Under the pieces are notes generated by a model. It searched no databases. It was not told the DNA's origin and worked only from the letters and a program-made list of their open reading frames with translations. Shown in pieces: positions 37,411 through 47,815 of a stretch of DNA of 64,000 nucleotides. Numbering within the stretch: position 1 is the first letter of the stretch; each line of letters begins with the position of its first letter. A program made the translations under genes and the position numbers. Source of the stretch: Phormidium tenue FACHB-886 (GTDB taxonomy: Bacteria; Cyanobacteriota; Cyanobacteriia; Elainellales; Elainellaceae); NCBI RefSeq assembly GCF_014764505.1, contig NZ_JACXWX010000007.1:62001-126000 (forward strand), in the 5' to 3' direction.

Positions 37411-37571
37411 GAAAGATACCTCTGTAGCGGCGGTTATAGCATTATTTCTATAAACTCTTTCTTAAGTGTAAGTGCCTAGACCTGCTTAGAACAACTGTCG
37501 CATGAGGCGATCGCTGTCTATCAGGCTAGGCACTGATTTTGGCACTTGTTTTTAAGTGAGCAGCCAGCCCT

Positions 37572-38018
37572 TTAGCTAACCACTTCACAGCTTCCGCCCG
37601 CTTGCTCAATCTTGGTACGAGCCGATTCTGTAAAAGCAGCTGCTGTCACGTTCAGCTTCACGGAGAGATCACCGTCACCCAAAATCTTGAGCGGACCATC
37701 ATCACTGGTCACAATGCCAGCTTCAATCAGCGAGCTGAGACTCACTTCGCTATTGGCCGTTAGGGATGCCAGATCACCCACATTGATCACCGTGTAGTTC
37801 ACGCGGTTCACCAACGGAAAGTGCTTCAGCTTCGGGATACGCCGATACAAAGGCATTTGCCCTCCTTCAAAGCCAGGACGGGTGCCGCGACCAGAGCGAG
37901 ACTTTTGACCCCGCATGCCAAACCCGCCGCTTGCCCCTTGCCCAGCCGAAATACCTCGACCAATGCGCCGCTTGCGCTTTTGGGAGCCTTTTTGAGGAAC
38001 GGCATCTTCTAATCTCAT
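37572..38018 (-). CDS. rplO: 50S ribosomal protein uL15
   Basis: A 148-residue uL15. The glycine- and arginine-rich N-terminus ([19 protein letters not shown]) reaches into the 23S rRNA, and the globular C-terminal part follows. It directly follows rpsE; rpmD, which lies between them in many bacteria, is missing, as normal for cyanobacteria. Confidence 0.97.
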   Translation of the reverse strand: MRLEDAVPQKGSQKRKRRIGRGISAGQGASGGFGMRGQKSRSGRGTRPGFEGGQMPLYRRIPKLKHFPLVNRVNYTVINVGDLASLTANSEVSLSSLIEAGIVTSDDGPLKILGDGDLSVKLNVTAAAFTESARTKIEQAGGSCEVVS

Positions 38019-38092
38019 CGTTCTTTTTCCTTAGATTGTGCGTAAATCAATCTTTGCTGCTTGAAGGATACTCTTACCCGTTAAACCGTTCG

Positions 38093-38629
38093 TTAGCCGT
38101 ACAAGTTCTCAATTGGCACACCCCGTTCTTCTGCCACCTCAGAGAAGGTTCGCAGTGAGGCAAGTGCATTGGTAGCAGCTCTTGCATTGTTGAGGGGATT
38201 GCCTGATCCCAGCTGCTTCGCCAGAATGTTTTTAACCCCTGCCAACTCCAATACAGTACGGACGGCTCCCCCAGCGATTACACCCGTCCCCGGTGCAGCA
38301 GGGCGCATCAGCACTTTTGCACCACCGCCTAAACCATTAACTGGGTGAGGGATTGAGTTTGCCTTGGTCAAAGGCACCTCCACCAAGTGCTTTTTGCCAT
38401 CTGCAACGCCCTTGCGGACGGCACCAATCACGTCGCTAGCTTTACCAACCCCAACACCAACCTGACCGCGTTCATTGCCGACGATCACGATCGCCCGGAA
38501 GCTGAGTTTTTTACCACCCTTGACAACCTTAGTCACCCGTCGAATTTGGACGACCCGCTCCTGCCACTCGCTTTCCTTTTCTTTAGTGGCTTTATTATTT
38601 TTACGACGCTGCTCTCGCTCTTTAGCCAT
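38093..38629 (-). CDS. rpsE: 30S ribosomal protein uS5
   Basis: The 178-residue protein shows the two uS5 domains: [18 protein letters not shown] with the dsRNA-binding fold, and [18 protein letters not shown] in the C-terminal part. uS5 acts in decoding accuracy and mRNA entry. A lysine-rich 28-residue leader precedes the core. Confidence 0.97.
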   Translation of the reverse strand: MAKEREQRRKNNKATKEKESEWQERVVQIRRVTKVVKGGKKLSFRAIVIVGNERGQVGVGVGKASDVIGAVRKGVADGKKHLVEVPLTKANSIPHPVNGLGGGAKVLMRPAAPGTGVIAGGAVRTVLELAGVKNILAKQLGSGNPLNNARAATNALASLRTFSEVAEERGVPIENLYG

Positions 38630-38643
38630 AATTAGTCCTTCCC

Positions 38644-39006
38644 TTAGAAGTTCAGTCCACCTTCTCTAGCAGCGTCAGCCAATGCCTTGACGCGACCATG
38701 GTACAAATTACCGCCGCGATCGAACACGACTTGCTGAATTCCTTTAGCAGCCGCGCGTTCTGCAATTAGCTTACCGACCTCGGTAGAAGCATCACAGGTC
38801 GAGCCAGTTTCTAGCTTAGAGCGCAATTCTGCCTCTAATGTAGAAGCGGCGGCAATTGTATGCTGTTGGGAATCGTCGATCACTTGAGCATAAATATGCT
38901 GGTTAGAACGGAAGATTGCCAACCGGGGGCGATCGCTTGTTCCTGTAACCGTACGGCGAATGCGAGTGTGGCGACGATGGGTCGCTTCCTTGCGAGTCCT
39001 CTTCAT
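38644..39006 (-). CDS. rplR: 50S ribosomal protein uL18
   Basis: A 120-residue uL18 that binds 5S r[23 protein letters not shown] and the ending AREGGLNF are typical. Its ATG overlaps the rplF stop by one base (TAATG), so reinitiation is likely. Confidence 0.97.
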   Translation of the reverse strand: MKRTRKEATHRRHTRIRRTVTGTSDRPRLAIFRSNQHIYAQVIDDSQQHTIAAASTLEAELRSKLETGSTCDASTEVGKLIAERAAAKGIQQVVFDRGGNLYHGRVKALADAAREGGLNF

Positions 39007-39545
39007 TACTTCTTACCTGCCTTACCTGCCTTACGTCTAACCACTTCACCAGAGTAGCGAATGCCCTTACCCTTATAAGGTTCTGGCGGACGAACTGAAC
39101 GAATCTTAGCGGCAGTATTGCCAACTAACTCTTTATTGATTCCTGTAACAACGACGTTGGTGTTGTTCTCAACCGCAAGCTGAATTCCTTCAGGCGGCTC
39201 AATTTGAACAGGGTTGCTATATCCAACGTTTAGCACCAAATTCCGTCCCTGGACTTGAGCACGATAGCCAACTCCCTGGATCTCCAAGCGCTTCTGGAAG
39301 CCTTGCGACACTCCTTCTACCATGTTGGCAACGAGAGTGCGGCAAAGCCCATGGCGCTGTCGGGCGCTGCGAGACTCATTGCGGCGATTCACCAGAAGGG
39401 TTTCCCCATCTTGAACAACTTCTACCTCAGCGGGTAAGGTACGAGCTAGTTCGCCTTTTGGTCCTTTAACCGCCACATCCTGACCAGCGATCGTTACGGT
39501 TACTTTCTGGGGAACGGGAATCGGGCGTTTTCCAATACGAGACAT
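39006..39545 (-). CDS. rplF: 50S ribosomal protein uL6
   Basis: The 179-residue protein starts [17 protein letters not shown] and ends with the conserved [13 protein letters not shown] and a basic tail. uL6 lies near the sarcin-ricin loop where elongation factors bind. Confidence 0.97.
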   Translation of the reverse strand: MSRIGKRPIPVPQKVTVTIAGQDVAVKGPKGELARTLPAEVEVVQDGETLLVNRRNESRSARQRHGLCRTLVANMVEGVSQGFQKRLEIQGVGYRAQVQGRNLVLNVGYSNPVQIEPPEGIQLAVENNTNVVVTGINKELVGNTAAKIRSVRPPEPYKGKGIRYSGEVVRRKAGKAGKK

Positions 39546-39563
39546 GATTTCCTCCTTAGGTTC

Positions 39564-39965
39564 TTACCAGATGTAACAGAGGACTTCGCCACCCAGCCCC
39601 TGCTTGCGGGCATCGCGATCGGTCATGATGCCGCTAGAGGTGGAGATGACAGCAATACCAATGCCACCTAACACGCGAGGCAATTCCTTCCGGTTAGAGT
39701 AGACACGCAGTCCGGGTTTACTGATGCGCTGCAAAGCCGTGATAATCGGACGACGGGTCTTACCCTTGTACTTTAGAGTGATCACTATCGTTTTTTTGAC
39801 ACCCTCTTCTTTTTCGGAGAAGTCACCAATGAATCCTTCTTCTTGCAGCACTTTGGCAATGCTGCGGGTCATCTTCGTGGAGGGAACCTCCGTCGTTTGA
39901 TGCCGCGCCAAGCCTGCGTTACGAATGCGTGTCAGCATGTCTGAAATAGTATCGTTAGCCGCCAT
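39564..39965 (-). CDS. rpsH: 30S ribosomal protein uS8
   Basis: A 133-residue uS8 with [14 protein letters not shown] at the start and [20 protein letters not shown] at the C-terminus. It binds the central domain of 16S rRNA. It directly follows rplE: rpsN, which sits between them in many bacteria, is absent here. Confidence 0.97.
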   Translation of the reverse strand: MAANDTISDMLTRIRNAGLARHQTTEVPSTKMTRSIAKVLQEEGFIGDFSEKEEGVKKTIVITLKYKGKTRRPIITALQRISKPGLRVYSNRKELPRVLGGIGIAVISTSSGIMTDRDARKQGLGGEVLCYIW

Positions 39966-39989
39966 AGTTTCCTCTTCGATGAAGCTGCC

Positions 39990-40538
39990 TTAATTCTCCC
40001 GGAAGGGCATTCCCAACTCTTTCAGCAAGGCGCGACCTTCTTCGTCTGTATTAGCAGTGGTAATGATTGAAATATCCATCCCCCGGATCTGATCGATGTC
40101 GTCATAAACGATCTCAGGGAAAATTAATTGTTCGCGAACGCCCAGCGTGTAGTTACCCCGACCGTCGAAGCTCTTCGGGCTCACTCCTCGAAAATCGCGG
40201 ATGCGGGGCAGCGCCAAGTTCATGAAGCGATCCAAAAAGTTGTACATCCGATCGGCTCTCAGTGTCACCATCACGCCAACGGGCATTCCCTGCCGGATCT
40301 TGAAACCTGCGATCGCTTTCTTCGCTCTTGTCACAACTGGTTTCTGACCCGTAATTACGGCGATCTCTTTCAGAGAGGATTCCATCGCTTTGGCGTTTTG
40401 AGCCGCCTCGCCTAAGCCTCGGTTGACAGTGACTTTTACTAGCTTCGGGACTTCGTGAACGTTGCTGTAGCTGAATTGCTCAGTCAGCTTCGGCACCACA
40501 TTGTCTTGATAAATCTTTTTCAGTCTAATATCTGCCAT
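39990..40538 (-). CDS. rplE: 50S ribosomal protein uL5
   Basis: A 182-residue uL5, which binds 5S rRNA and contacts P-site t[42 protein letters not shown] and the C-terminal [19 protein letters not shown] are family blocks. Confidence 0.97.
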   Translation of the reverse strand: MADIRLKKIYQDNVVPKLTEQFSYSNVHEVPKLVKVTVNRGLGEAAQNAKAMESSLKEIAVITGQKPVVTRAKKAIAGFKIRQGMPVGVMVTLRADRMYNFLDRFMNLALPRIRDFRGVSPKSFDGRGNYTLGVREQLIFPEIVYDDIDQIRGMDISIITTANTDEEGRALLKELGMPFREN

Positions 40539-40579
40539 AATTTCCTCACGGTTCCCTGGTCTTGGTCAGGGATAAATAG

Positions 40580-40918
40580 TTAGTCTAGAATCTCACCCGT
40601 TTTCTTCAGCATTCGCACTTTGCGACCTTCAGCGTTGATGGTGTAGCAGATGCGACTAGCCACTTTCTCTTTGCTGGAGTAAATCATTACGTTGGAGCTG
40701 TGAATCGGTGCTTCTGCAGTGGTAATTTGCCCCGATTCACCTTCCTGCTGGGGTTTGACGTGCTTCGTCTTGACGTTAACGCCTTGAACAATGACACGGC
40801 TGGTTTCAGGAAAGACGCGCAGCACTTCACCAACTTTACCCTTCTCGCTACCGGTAATTATCTGTACCGTATCCCCCTTTTTTATGTGCATTTTATGACG
40901 CACTTTAGTTTGAGCCAT
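40580..40918 (-). CDS. rplX: 50S ribosomal protein uL24
   Basis: A 112-residue uL24 with the KOW motif [20 protein letters not shown] near the N-terminus. It starts 50S assembly and borders the tunnel exit. Its ATG overlaps the rplN stop by one base. Confidence 0.97.
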   Translation of the reverse strand: MAQTKVRHKMHIKKGDTVQIITGSEKGKVGEVLRVFPETSRVIVQGVNVKTKHVKPQQEGESGQITTAEAPIHSSNVMIYSSKEKVASRICYTINAEGRKVRMLKKTGEILD

Positions 40919-41283
40919 TACAGCACCTCCGGAGCCAGCGAAACGATCTTAGTAAAGTTTTTGTCGCGCAATTCCCGCGCAACGGGACCAAAGACACGAG
41001 TGCCTCTAGGGTTGCCTTCAGCATTGATGATTACAGCAGCGTTATCGTCAAAGCGAATGCTCATACCGCTGTCTCGCCGCAATCCTTTTCTAGTTCTAAC
41101 AACCACTGCCCGCACCACGTCGGATTTTTTTACCGCCATGTTGGGGAGTGCATCTTTGACCACGGCAATAATCACGTCACCCACGCCTGCATAACGGCGA
41201 TTACCACCCAAGACGCGAATGCACATCAGCTTGCGGGCACCGCTGTTATCTGCCACATTCAGGTAGGTTTCTTGTTGAATCAT
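40918..41283 (-). CDS. rplN: 50S ribosomal protein uL14
   Basis: The 121-residue protein begins [20 protein letters not shown] and ends [12 protein letters not shown], both typical of uL14. It forms an intersubunit bridge and is the docking site of the silencing factor RsfS. Confidence 0.98.
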   Translation of the reverse strand: MIQQETYLNVADNSGARKLMCIRVLGGNRRYAGVGDVIIAVVKDALPNMAVKKSDVVRAVVVRTRKGLRRDSGMSIRFDDNAAVIINAEGNPRGTRVFGPVARELRDKNFTKIVSLAPEVL

Positions 41284-41360
41284 CGATCAGTCTCCCTCGT
41301 CCTTCATCTTCTTCCTGGTTATTTTTTGCACGCTCTGCACAAAAAATAGAGTTCTGGGGG

Positions 41361-41612
41361 TTATACCGTGGGAGCATTGCCAAGGATTTCGACAACCGCC
41401 CAGCATTTGGTGCGGCTAAGGGGTCGAGTCTCCTGAATGCGAACACGATCGCCCACCTTACATTTGTTCTCTTCGTCATGCACCTTGTACCGCTTGGTAC
41501 GGGCAAGGATCTTTTTGTACTTTGGGTGCGGGGCGCGATTCTCTACAGCAACCACCACCGTCTTTTCCATTTTGTCGCTTACGACTAAGCCGACTCGCTC
41601 TTTGACTGCCAT
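41361..41612 (-). CDS. rpsQ: 30S ribosomal protein uS17
   Basis: An 83-residue OB-fold protein: [20 protein letters not shown] and [19 protein letters not shown] are uS17 hallmarks. It binds 16S helix 7 and 11 early in assembly. It sits between rpmC and rplN. Confidence 0.97.
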   Translation of the reverse strand: MAVKERVGLVVSDKMEKTVVVAVENRAPHPKYKKILARTKRYKVHDEENKCKVGDRVRIQETRPLSRTKCWAVVEILGNAPTV

Positions 41613-41625
41613 TGCAACCTAACCT

Positions 41626-41838
41626 CTATTCGTCTGCTGATTGAATTTGACGTTCCCGCTCGATTGTCATCAGTTGAGCCAGCTTGTGACGCAAATGCTT
41701 GAACTGGTGCGAGTTTTCGAGCTGACGAGTTGCTTTCTGGAAGCGCAACTGAAAAAGCTCTTTCTTAGTTGAGGCGATTTGATCAGAAACTTCCTGATCG
41801 CTGAGTTCCCGAAATTCTGAAATTTTGGGTAGAGGCAT
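41626..41838 (-). CDS. rpmC: 50S ribosomal protein uL29
   Basis: A 70-residue two-helix protein with SDQEVSDQIASTKKELFQLR and KHLRHKLAQLMTIERER. It sits at the peptide exit near the trigger factor site. Five bases separate it from rplP. Confidence 0.96.
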   Translation of the reverse strand: MPLPKISEFRELSDQEVSDQIASTKKELFQLRFQKATRQLENSHQFKHLRHKLAQLMTIERERQIQSADE

Positions 41839-41843
41839 GGTGT

Positions 41844-42263
41844 TTATGACTCCCCGGATTCCCGTGTAATAAACTTTGTTTTGATCGGCAGCTTATAAGC
41901 TGCTAACCGCATTGCTTCCCGTGCGATTTCTTCAGACACGCCTGCGATTTCAAACATAATCCGGCCAGGCTTAACCACTGCCACCCAAAATTCTGGATTC
42001 CCTTTACCAGAACCCATCCGAGTTTCAGCAGGACGCATCGTTACAGGCTTGTCTGGGAAGATGCGAATCCAGATTTTGCCACCCCGACGAATGTAACGGG
42101 TCATGGCACGACGGCTCGCTTCAATCTGCCGGGAGGTGATCCAAGATGGCTCTTGAGCTTGCAGCGCGAAATCGCCAAAGTTAATTTCGTTGCCCGCTGT
42201 CGCCATACCGCGCATCCGTCCCCGGTGCTGCTTGCGGAATTTAGTTCTTCTAGGACTTAGCAT
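41844..42263 (-). CDS. rplP: 50S ribosomal protein uL16
   Basis: A 139-residue uL16. It begins [18 protein letters not shown] and contains [20 protein letters not shown] with MGSGKG, the loop close to the A site and peptidyl transferase centre. Confidence 0.98.
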   Translation of the reverse strand: MLSPRRTKFRKQHRGRMRGMATAGNEINFGDFALQAQEPSWITSRQIEASRRAMTRYIRRGGKIWIRIFPDKPVTMRPAETRMGSGKGNPEFWVAVVKPGRIMFEIAGVSEEIAREAMRLAAYKLPIKTKFITRESGES

Positions 42264-42331
42264 GATGAGTACCTCTTAATTAGATGCTGAGTTTCAATTC
42301 CTTGAGCAGAAGTTAAACCCAAGCCTCACTC

Positions 42332-43081
42332 TTATCCTTCGTTCGATCGATCTTCATATTGTTGACGGCGGCGCTGTTGACGGCGACGTTGGGGAGCATT
42401 AGCCGGAGTATTGTCAATTTCTTGACCCGGAATGATTTCACCCCGGAAAATCCAGACTTTGATACCAAGAATTCCGTAGATCGTCTGCGCTGTCTTGTAG
42501 GCAAAGTCAATATCAGCACGGAGGGTATGGAGAGGCACTTTGCCTTCGCGAGTGTACTCTGTTCGGGCAATCTCCGCGCCATTCAAACGACCGCTGACCT
42601 GGATTTTGATTCCTTCGATGCCCGCTCGCTGTGCCCGCTGAATCGCTTGACGTACCACACGACGGAAAGAAACCCGACGCTCTAGCTGCTGAGCAACATA
42701 TTCCGCAATCAAGCTGGCATCCGCATCAACGCGAGCTACTTCCACCACGTTAATCCGGATTTGGCGATCGTTATCCCCTAACGCCTGCTGCAAACCGCTC
42801 CGCAATCTCTCGATTCCTTGACCTCCTTGACCCACAACCACACCCGGGCGAGCCGTGTGAATCTCTAGGTCAATTTGATCTGCTTTGCGCTCGATACGAA
42901 CCTGAGAGATACCAGGACTGTCGAGGCTCTTGAGCTTCTGCGGGTTCTTCTCAATGAAATGGCGAATGGTGTGATCTTCCTGCAGGAGTTTGGGGTAACG
43001 GCTGGAATCAGCAAACCAGCGCGAGCGATGCTCCTGTGTAATGCCAAGGCGAAAGCCTACTGGATGAATCTTCTGTCCCAC
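42332..43081 (-). CDS. rpsC: 30S ribosomal protein uS3
   Basis: A 249-residue uS3 with an N-terminal [17 protein letters not shown], a KH domain ([18 protein letters not shown]) and the C-terminal domain ([20 protein letters not shown]). It lines the mRNA entry channel. The last 20 residues are a Gln/Arg-rich tail ([11 protein letters not shown]) longer than in most species. Confidence 0.97.
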   Translation of the reverse strand: MGQKIHPVGFRLGITQEHRSRWFADSSRYPKLLQEDHTIRHFIEKNPQKLKSLDSPGISQVRIERKADQIDLEIHTARPGVVVGQGGQGIERLRSGLQQALGDNDRQIRINVVEVARVDADASLIAEYVAQQLERRVSFRRVVRQAIQRAQRAGIEGIKIQVSGRLNGAEIARTEYTREGKVPLHTLRADIDFAYKTAQTIYGILGIKVWIFRGEIIPGQEIDNTPANAPQRRRQQRRRQQYEDRSNEG

Positions 43082-43103
43082 GGTGCGTCCTCTGAGCTAA
43101 TAA

Positions 43104-43466
43104 TTAATCTTCTTCGCCTGCGCCCGGCGCAACGGCAATTGTAATATGGCAGGTCGGCTTGCGAATTTGGTAAGCGCGACCTTGTGCACGAGGGCGAAAG
43201 CGCTTCAGCACCGGACCTTGATCGGCAAATGCCTGACTGATTACCAAATCGGCTGGGGTTAAACCCTCATTGTGTTCTGCGTTTGCAACCGCCGATCGCA
43301 ACACCTTTAAGATGGGATCGCAGGAGCGATAGGGCATAAATTCTAGAATAATCAGGGCTTCCCGATAGGAGCGTCCCCGAATTTGGTCCAAAACACGGCG
43401 CACTTTGTGAGGCGACATGCGGACATATTTTGCACTTGCTTTAACTTCTCCAGTTGCGAGAGCCAT
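43104..43466 (-). CDS. rplV: 50S ribosomal protein uL22
   Basis: A 120-residue uL22 whose beta hairpin ([20 protein letters not shown]) lines the exit tunnel. The ATG at 43466 with AGGAG before it is preferred to a GTG one codon upstream. It lies between rpsS and rpsC. Confidence 0.96.
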   Translation of the reverse strand: MALATGEVKASAKYVRMSPHKVRRVLDQIRGRSYREALIILEFMPYRSCDPILKVLRSAVANAEHNEGLTPADLVISQAFADQGPVLKRFRPRAQGRAYQIRKPTCHITIAVAPGAGEED

Positions 43467-43533
43467 CACTTTACTCCTTGAGCGATTAGCGGTCAGCCAT
43501 CAGCCCGATGGCTGATGCTAATTGCTTTTTCTT

Positions 43534-43812
43534 TTATCGACGTGCTTTCTTATCAGACTTTGAGTGACCTTTAAAGGTGCGGGTAGGGGCAAACTCACCC
43601 AGCTTGTGACCCACCATCTGTTCCGAAACATAAACAGGCACATGCTGACGACCATTGTGAACAGCAATTGTGTGTCCAATCATCTGCGGCAGAATTGTTG
43701 AGGCACGTGACCAGGTTTTGATCACCTCTTTCCGACCGCTTTCATTCAACCGCTCCACCTTGGTCATCAGGTGGTCTGCGACAAATGGACCTTTTTTAAG
43801 AGAGCGAGACAT
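43534..43812 (-). CDS. rpsS: 30S ribosomal protein uS19
   Basis: The 92-residue protein starts [15 protein letters not shown] and ends [19 protein letters not shown], both typical. It is a 30S head protein that contacts the 50S through bridge B1. Confidence 0.98.
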   Translation of the reverse strand: MSRSLKKGPFVADHLMTKVERLNESGRKEVIKTWSRASTILPQMIGHTIAVHNGRQHVPVYVSEQMVGHKLGEFAPTRTFKGHSKSDKKARR

Positions 43813-43846
43813 AGCTTCTAATTCACCTTTTGTCTAATCACTAGCG

Positions 43847-44710
43847 TTAGGATTCGCGTCCGCCTCTGCCTCGCTTCGAGGTGCGGCGACGACGGCGCAC
43901 AATGAAGGCATTGCTCAGCTTCTTCTTCTTGCGGGTCTTGTAGCCCAGTGCAGGCTTACCCCAAGGCGTGACAGGACCTGAACGACCGATCGGCGCTCGT
44001 CCTTCACCACCCCCATGTGGGTGATCCACTGGGTTCATTACGCTACCGCGCACTTCTGGACGACGTCCCTTCCAACGCTTACGACCCGCCTTGCCATAGC
44101 TAGCGTTGCGAACGTCTGCATTGCCTACTTGACCGATCGTGCCGTAGCATTCCCGGCGGATTAGCCGCACTTCCGTGGAGGGCAGACGCAGCGTCACGAA
44201 GTTACCTTCCTTAGCAACAACCTGAGCTGCCGCACCTGCTGCTCGCACAATTTGACCACCTTTACCAGGAACTAGTTCAACGTTGTGAACAGTCGTTCCT
44301 AAAGGCATGTTGCCCAAAGGCAGAGCATTGCCAATCTCAAAGGGGGCATCAGGTCCTGAGACAACGGTTGCGCCAACCTTGAGATTAGCGGGGCAAATGA
44401 TATAGCGCTTCTCACCATCTCGATAGTGCAGCAGCGCAATCCGAGCGTTGCGGTTGGGATCGTATTCGATCGCTGCCACCTTTGCCGGGATGCTGTGCTT
44501 ATTACGATGAAAATCTACGATGCGATAGAGACGCTTATGCCCGCCGCCGCGATGACGACAGGTAACAACGCCCCGATTATTGCGCCCTTTAGGACGGTGA
44601 ACCGACTTAGTGAGAGACTTCTCGGGTTCGGATTTTGTGATTTCCGCAAAATCAGAGACAGCTCGTTCGCGGGTTCCAGGGGTATAGGGTCGGTAATAAC
44701 GGATGCCCAT
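43847..44710 (-). CDS. rplB: 50S ribosomal protein uL2
   Basis: A 287-residue uL2, needed for subunit association and the peptidyl transferase centre. [20 protein letters not shown] and the C-terminal [15 protein letters not shown] with its essential His are intact. It follows rplW after 94 bases. Confidence 0.98.
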   Translation of the reverse strand: MGIRYYRPYTPGTRERAVSDFAEITKSEPEKSLTKSVHRPKGRNNRGVVTCRHRGGGHKRLYRIVDFHRNKHSIPAKVAAIEYDPNRNARIALLHYRDGEKRYIICPANLKVGATVVSGPDAPFEIGNALPLGNMPLGTTVHNVELVPGKGGQIVRAAGAAAQVVAKEGNFVTLRLPSTEVRLIRRECYGTIGQVGNADVRNASYGKAGRKRWKGRRPEVRGSVMNPVDHPHGGGEGRAPIGRSGPVTPWGKPALGYKTRKKKKLSNAFIVRRRRRTSKRGRGGRES

Positions 44711-44804
44711 AGTTCACTCGGCTTTAGTGGATTATCTTCTGACGAAGACCAAACTTCGAGGTATCTTGCTAAAGTGCAGTTTTGCTATACTTCGGCACTA
44801 GAGA

Positions 44805-45110
44805 CTAGACTTCGGGGAAGAGGGTGATCGAATCACCTTCTGCCAGCGTAACGACTGCCCGCTTGTATTGAGGGCGGTGACCAGCAAACTTACCGACCCG
44901 CCGCTCCTTAGCCGGAGGATTATAGGTATTGACTGCAACAACTTTGACATCGAACAGTTCTTCAATCGCTTCTCTAATCTGCGGCTTAGTTGCCTTAGAG
45001 ACGACTTCAAAGCTGTACTTATTTTCTTCCAGCAGCCGAGTTGCTTTTTCAGTAATCAACGGACGGCGGATGAGATCAGGGAGTGAACGCGCATCGAATT
45101 TAGGCATCAC
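44805..45110 (-). CDS. rplW: 50S ribosomal protein uL23
   Basis: A 101-residue uL23 ([38 protein letters not shown]). It is the docking site for trigger factor and SRP at the tunnel exit. Its start overlaps the rplD end by 11 bases. Confidence 0.97.
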   Translation of the reverse strand: MMPKFDARSLPDLIRRPLITEKATRLLEENKYSFEVVSKATKPQIREAIEELFDVKVVAVNTYNPPAKERRVGKFAGHRPQYKRAVVTLAEGDSITLFPEV

Positions 45111-45735
45111 CGTAGACCTCCTGAATTTTCGCGATCGCTGACTCAGTTACCACAATCTGATCAGCAGCCAGAATATCAAAAATGTTGAGGTTGCTAGCTG
45201 ACATCAGCTTCAACTTCTCCACATTGCGAGCCGAGAAATACACATTGTCATCGCGATCAGACACAATTAGCAGAACTTTAGCGTCTGGCTCAATTCCCCA
45301 GCGGTTCAGCGCCTGTAGCAGTTCTTTAGTTTTGGGGCGAGACAAGTTCTCAGCAAAATCTTGCACAACGACTAGATCTTCGACTCGGCTTTGGAAGGCA
45401 GTCCGCAGCGCCAGCCGACGCTCTTTGCGGTTCATCTTCACTGAATAATCTCTGGGTTTGGGACCAAAGATCACACCGCCGCCTTTCCACAGCGGAGAAC
45501 GGCTAGAACCAGCGCGGGCGCGACCCGTTCCTTTTTGCCGCCATGGTTTACGCCCCCCGCCACGTACCTCAGCTCTGGTTTTACTGGAGGCTGTGCCTTG
45601 GCGAGCATTGTTCATCTGCCGCACAAGGGCACGGTGAACGACGTGAGCAGCGCTTTCTTCCTTGGCTACCCTTAAATCGAGCGAAGCCGAACCTGCTTCC
45701 GCTCCTTGCCAATCTTTTACTATGCAATCAACCAT
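45100..45735 (-). CDS. rplD: 50S ribosomal protein uL4
   Basis: A 211-residue uL4. The extended loop [19 protein letters not shown] narrows the exit tunnel. In E. coli uL4 also represses its own operon by binding the leader; whether this holds here is unknown, though the leader before rplC is strongly structured. Confidence 0.97.
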   Translation of the reverse strand: MVDCIVKDWQGAEAGSASLDLRVAKEESAAHVVHRALVRQMNNARQGTASSKTRAEVRGGGRKPWRQKGTGRARAGSSRSPLWKGGGVIFGPKPRDYSVKMNRKERRLALRTAFQSRVEDLVVVQDFAENLSRPKTKELLQALNRWGIEPDAKVLLIVSDRDDNVYFSARNVEKLKLMSASNLNIFDILAADQIVVTESAIAKIQEVYGDA

Positions 45736-45803
45736 AATCTTTCCTCTCTCCCGGTGGCAGTAACCTAACTATCGACCCTGAACAATCGGCTTCAATAATT
45801 GGT

Positions 45804-46445
45804 TTACTTTGCCCGTCCCACTATTTTTTCAGGCACGATATTTACCAGCGCACCTGGCTTCCCTGGCAGCGCCCCTTTAATCAAGAGCAAATTCCGCTCG
45901 GCATCTACACGCACGATCGTCAATTTCTTGATCGTCACCTGGGAGCCACCCAACCGACCTGCCATCCGTTTACCGGGATAGACACGACCAGGCGTTGTAC
46001 CTGCACCCGTTGAACCTGGCGCACGATGGTTTTTAGAACCATGTGCCATAGGTCCGCGCTTGAAGTTGTGACGCTTTTGGTAGCCTGCAAAGCCACGACC
46101 AATGCTAGTGCCGATCACATCCACAACCTGACCGGGCTGAAAGGCATCCGCCTTCAGCTCCTGCCCCAGCTGGTAATCGCCTGTGCTTTCCAAGCGGTAT
46201 TCATGGAGGTGTCGAAGCGGAGAAGCTTCAGACTTCCTCAAATGACCCAATTCCGGCTTAGTCAGGGCTTTCTCTTTGACCGCGCCGAAGCCGACTTGGA
46301 TTGCAGAGTAGCCATCTGTTTCTGGAGTTTTGATCTGGGTTACGGTGCAAGGACCCGCCTGCACAACGGTGACGGGAATCGCAAGTCCCGCTTCGTCAAA
46401 TACCTGGGTCATCCCAAGCTTTGTGCCAAGAATTCCAACAGACAC
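45804..46445 (-). CDS. rplC: 50S ribosomal protein uL3
   Basis: The 213-residue protein begins [19 protein letters not shown] and has [15 protein letters not shown] and [12 protein letters not shown], the loop that reaches the peptidyl transferase centre. The start codon is GTG at 46445, preceded by AAGGGGAG. It is the first gene of the 31-gene block; rpsJ and tuf are not in front of it, which is normal in cyanobacteria. Confidence 0.98.
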   Translation of the reverse strand: MSVGILGTKLGMTQVFDEAGLAIPVTVVQAGPCTVTQIKTPETDGYSAIQVGFGAVKEKALTKPELGHLRKSEASPLRHLHEYRLESTGDYQLGQELKADAFQPGQVVDVIGTSIGRGFAGYQKRHNFKRGPMAHGSKNHRAPGSTGAGTTPGRVYPGKRMAGRLGGSQVTIKKLTIVRVDAERNLLLIKGALPGKPGALVNIVPEKIVGRAK

Positions 46446-46844
46446 AATTCGTCTCCCCTTCTACATACTGTGCTTTGCGGTCCGCAGGTCGCAAACCGCA
46501 CAGGACTGGATTGGCAATCGCTCACCAATCCATCCCGCTCTATCCACCGTGAATGCAAGGCGTCACTCCCTGAGCAAAACTCAGAAGAAACGCGATGCAA
46601 AACCTTCACGCCTTATCAAAGTCGGCTCAAGGACATAAAACCGAGAGAGCCAAGCTAAAAAGCAAACTCTGAAAATCGATCGCCTATCGCAGCCTAATAG
46701 TGCCGGGACTTGAATTGAACCTTTGCAAGATCAACTCAGTATCCGCTTACGGGGATGAAAAGCTCCATTCCCACAATGGCAACAGCTACTCATCATAAAG
46801 CAAAGATTTGATGTTTGTCTACAAATCTTTTAAAGATCTACCCA
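46446..46844 (-). promoter_or_regulatory. Structured leader and promoter region of the ribosomal operon
   Basis: A 399-base gap upstream of rplC with several hairpins on the minus strand: an 11-bp stem with a 2-base bulge (46468-46478 with 46491-46503) just before the ribosome binding site, GGATTGG/CCAATCC (46508-46514 with 46525-46531), and CTGAG/CTCAG (46570-46574 with 46580-46584). No reading frame is convincing. Autoregulation by a ribosomal protein is possible. Confidence 0.5.
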
Positions 46845-47252
46845 TCAATTTTCTTTGGTTGTGGCGTAAATTGTTAGCTCGCGGTAGCCTGTTGCGGGAT
46901 CAAGCTCGCGCTTAAAGCTGAGGTTGGGCAGCACACCGATGACAATTTCAGCGGTGGTGTAAATCAAGCTACCGTTCATCAAATGTCCACCGATCGTTTT
47001 TCCGGTAGGATCGGCGATCGCAATGTGGCAGTGCGATCCTTGCGTTGACAGAATGCCTGTGAGCGAGACAATCTCAAATTTCCCTTCGTATTGCGTTGCA
47101 GCTGATTGATCCGCCAAGCGCAATACTGCTTTAGTCAAGCTGCCCACGCAGGTAATCACATAACCTGCCTCAATGGACTGCTTTTGCACGAACGCTTCTA
47201 GTTCCACTCGGAGGTCTTGCTGTGGCTTAAGCCGGAGGGCGATCGCATCCAT
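46845..47252 (-). CDS. PPC domain (DUF296) protein
   Basis: A 135-residue single-domain protein of the plants-and-prokaryotes-conserved (PPC, DUF296) family. AYVITCVGSLTKAVLRLAD-like strand, GSHCHIAIADPTGKTIGGHL and PNLSFKRELDPATGYREL are the family blocks; the histidines in HCHIA and GGH usually bind a metal in related structures. In plants the domain is fused to AT-hooks. The bacterial role is not known. It is divergent from the DUF2358 gene. Confidence 0.88.
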   Translation of the reverse strand: MDAIALRLKPQQDLRVELEAFVQKQSIEAGYVITCVGSLTKAVLRLADQSAATQYEGKFEIVSLTGILSTQGSHCHIAIADPTGKTIGGHLMNGSLIYTTAEIVIGVLPNLSFKRELDPATGYRELTIYATTKEN

Positions 47253-47368
47253 GTTGAACCGTGATGATTTTTGCTAAGAGCAGCAATTGACTCTGCCCCT
47301 GGAAGACTGTGTCCAGCAGATAGACACGGTAGCATGTCTACAAAACCTAACTTGCTTGGCTTGAACTT

Positions 47369-47797
47369 ATGGACATCGTAGACGCTCTTAAAGAAGACTA
47401 TCGCAAGTTTCCCAAGGATCAAAATTTCAATCTGTACGCCGAAGACCTGTACTTTAAAGACCCGTTGAATAAATTTCGGGGGCGTGCTCTGTTTAAACTC
47501 TTGATCAACTTCATGAGCATCTTCTTTTTGGACTGCGTTTTTGATGTTCACCAGATTCAACGTAGAGGCGATGAGATTCGTACAGACTGGACGCTAAGTT
47601 GGACAACACCCCTGCCTTGGAAGCCTCGCATTCATATTCCTGGCTGGAGCGAGCTGAAAGTGAATGCCGAGGAGTTGATTGTCTCTCAAATTGACTATTG
47701 GCGTTGTTCCCGGTTGGATTTACTCAAGCAGCATTTCCCCTGGTTCTATAAACAAAGTGTGCTGGATGAAAAACACCCAACACACCCCGACGTTTGA
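47369..47797 (+). CDS. DUF2358 family protein
   Basis: A 142-residue protein that I recognise as DUF2358, an NTF2/SnoaL-like fold found in cyanobacteria and chloroplasts. LKEDYRKFPKDQNFNLYAED, YFKDPLNKFRG and WSELKVNAEELIVSQIDYW are characteristic. No catalytic residues are known to me. It is convergent with the next minus-strand gene. Confidence 0.85.
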   Translation: MDIVDALKEDYRKFPKDQNFNLYAEDLYFKDPLNKFRGRALFKLLINFMSIFFLDCVFDVHQIQRRGDEIRTDWTLSWTTPLPWKPRIHIPGWSELKVNAEELIVSQIDYWRCSRLDLLKQHFPWFYKQSVLDEKHPTHPDV

Positions 47798-47815
47798 AGC
47801 TAGCACGCAAAAAAA

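Noticed and set aside
46700-46730. TAGTGCCGGGACTTGAATTGAA, which looks like the complement of a tRNA 3' end (a TTCAA-type T-arm and CGGCACTA).
   Set aside because: The T-stem does not pair, there is no matching 5' acceptor strand, and no anticodon arm can be built. It is not a tRNA gene.
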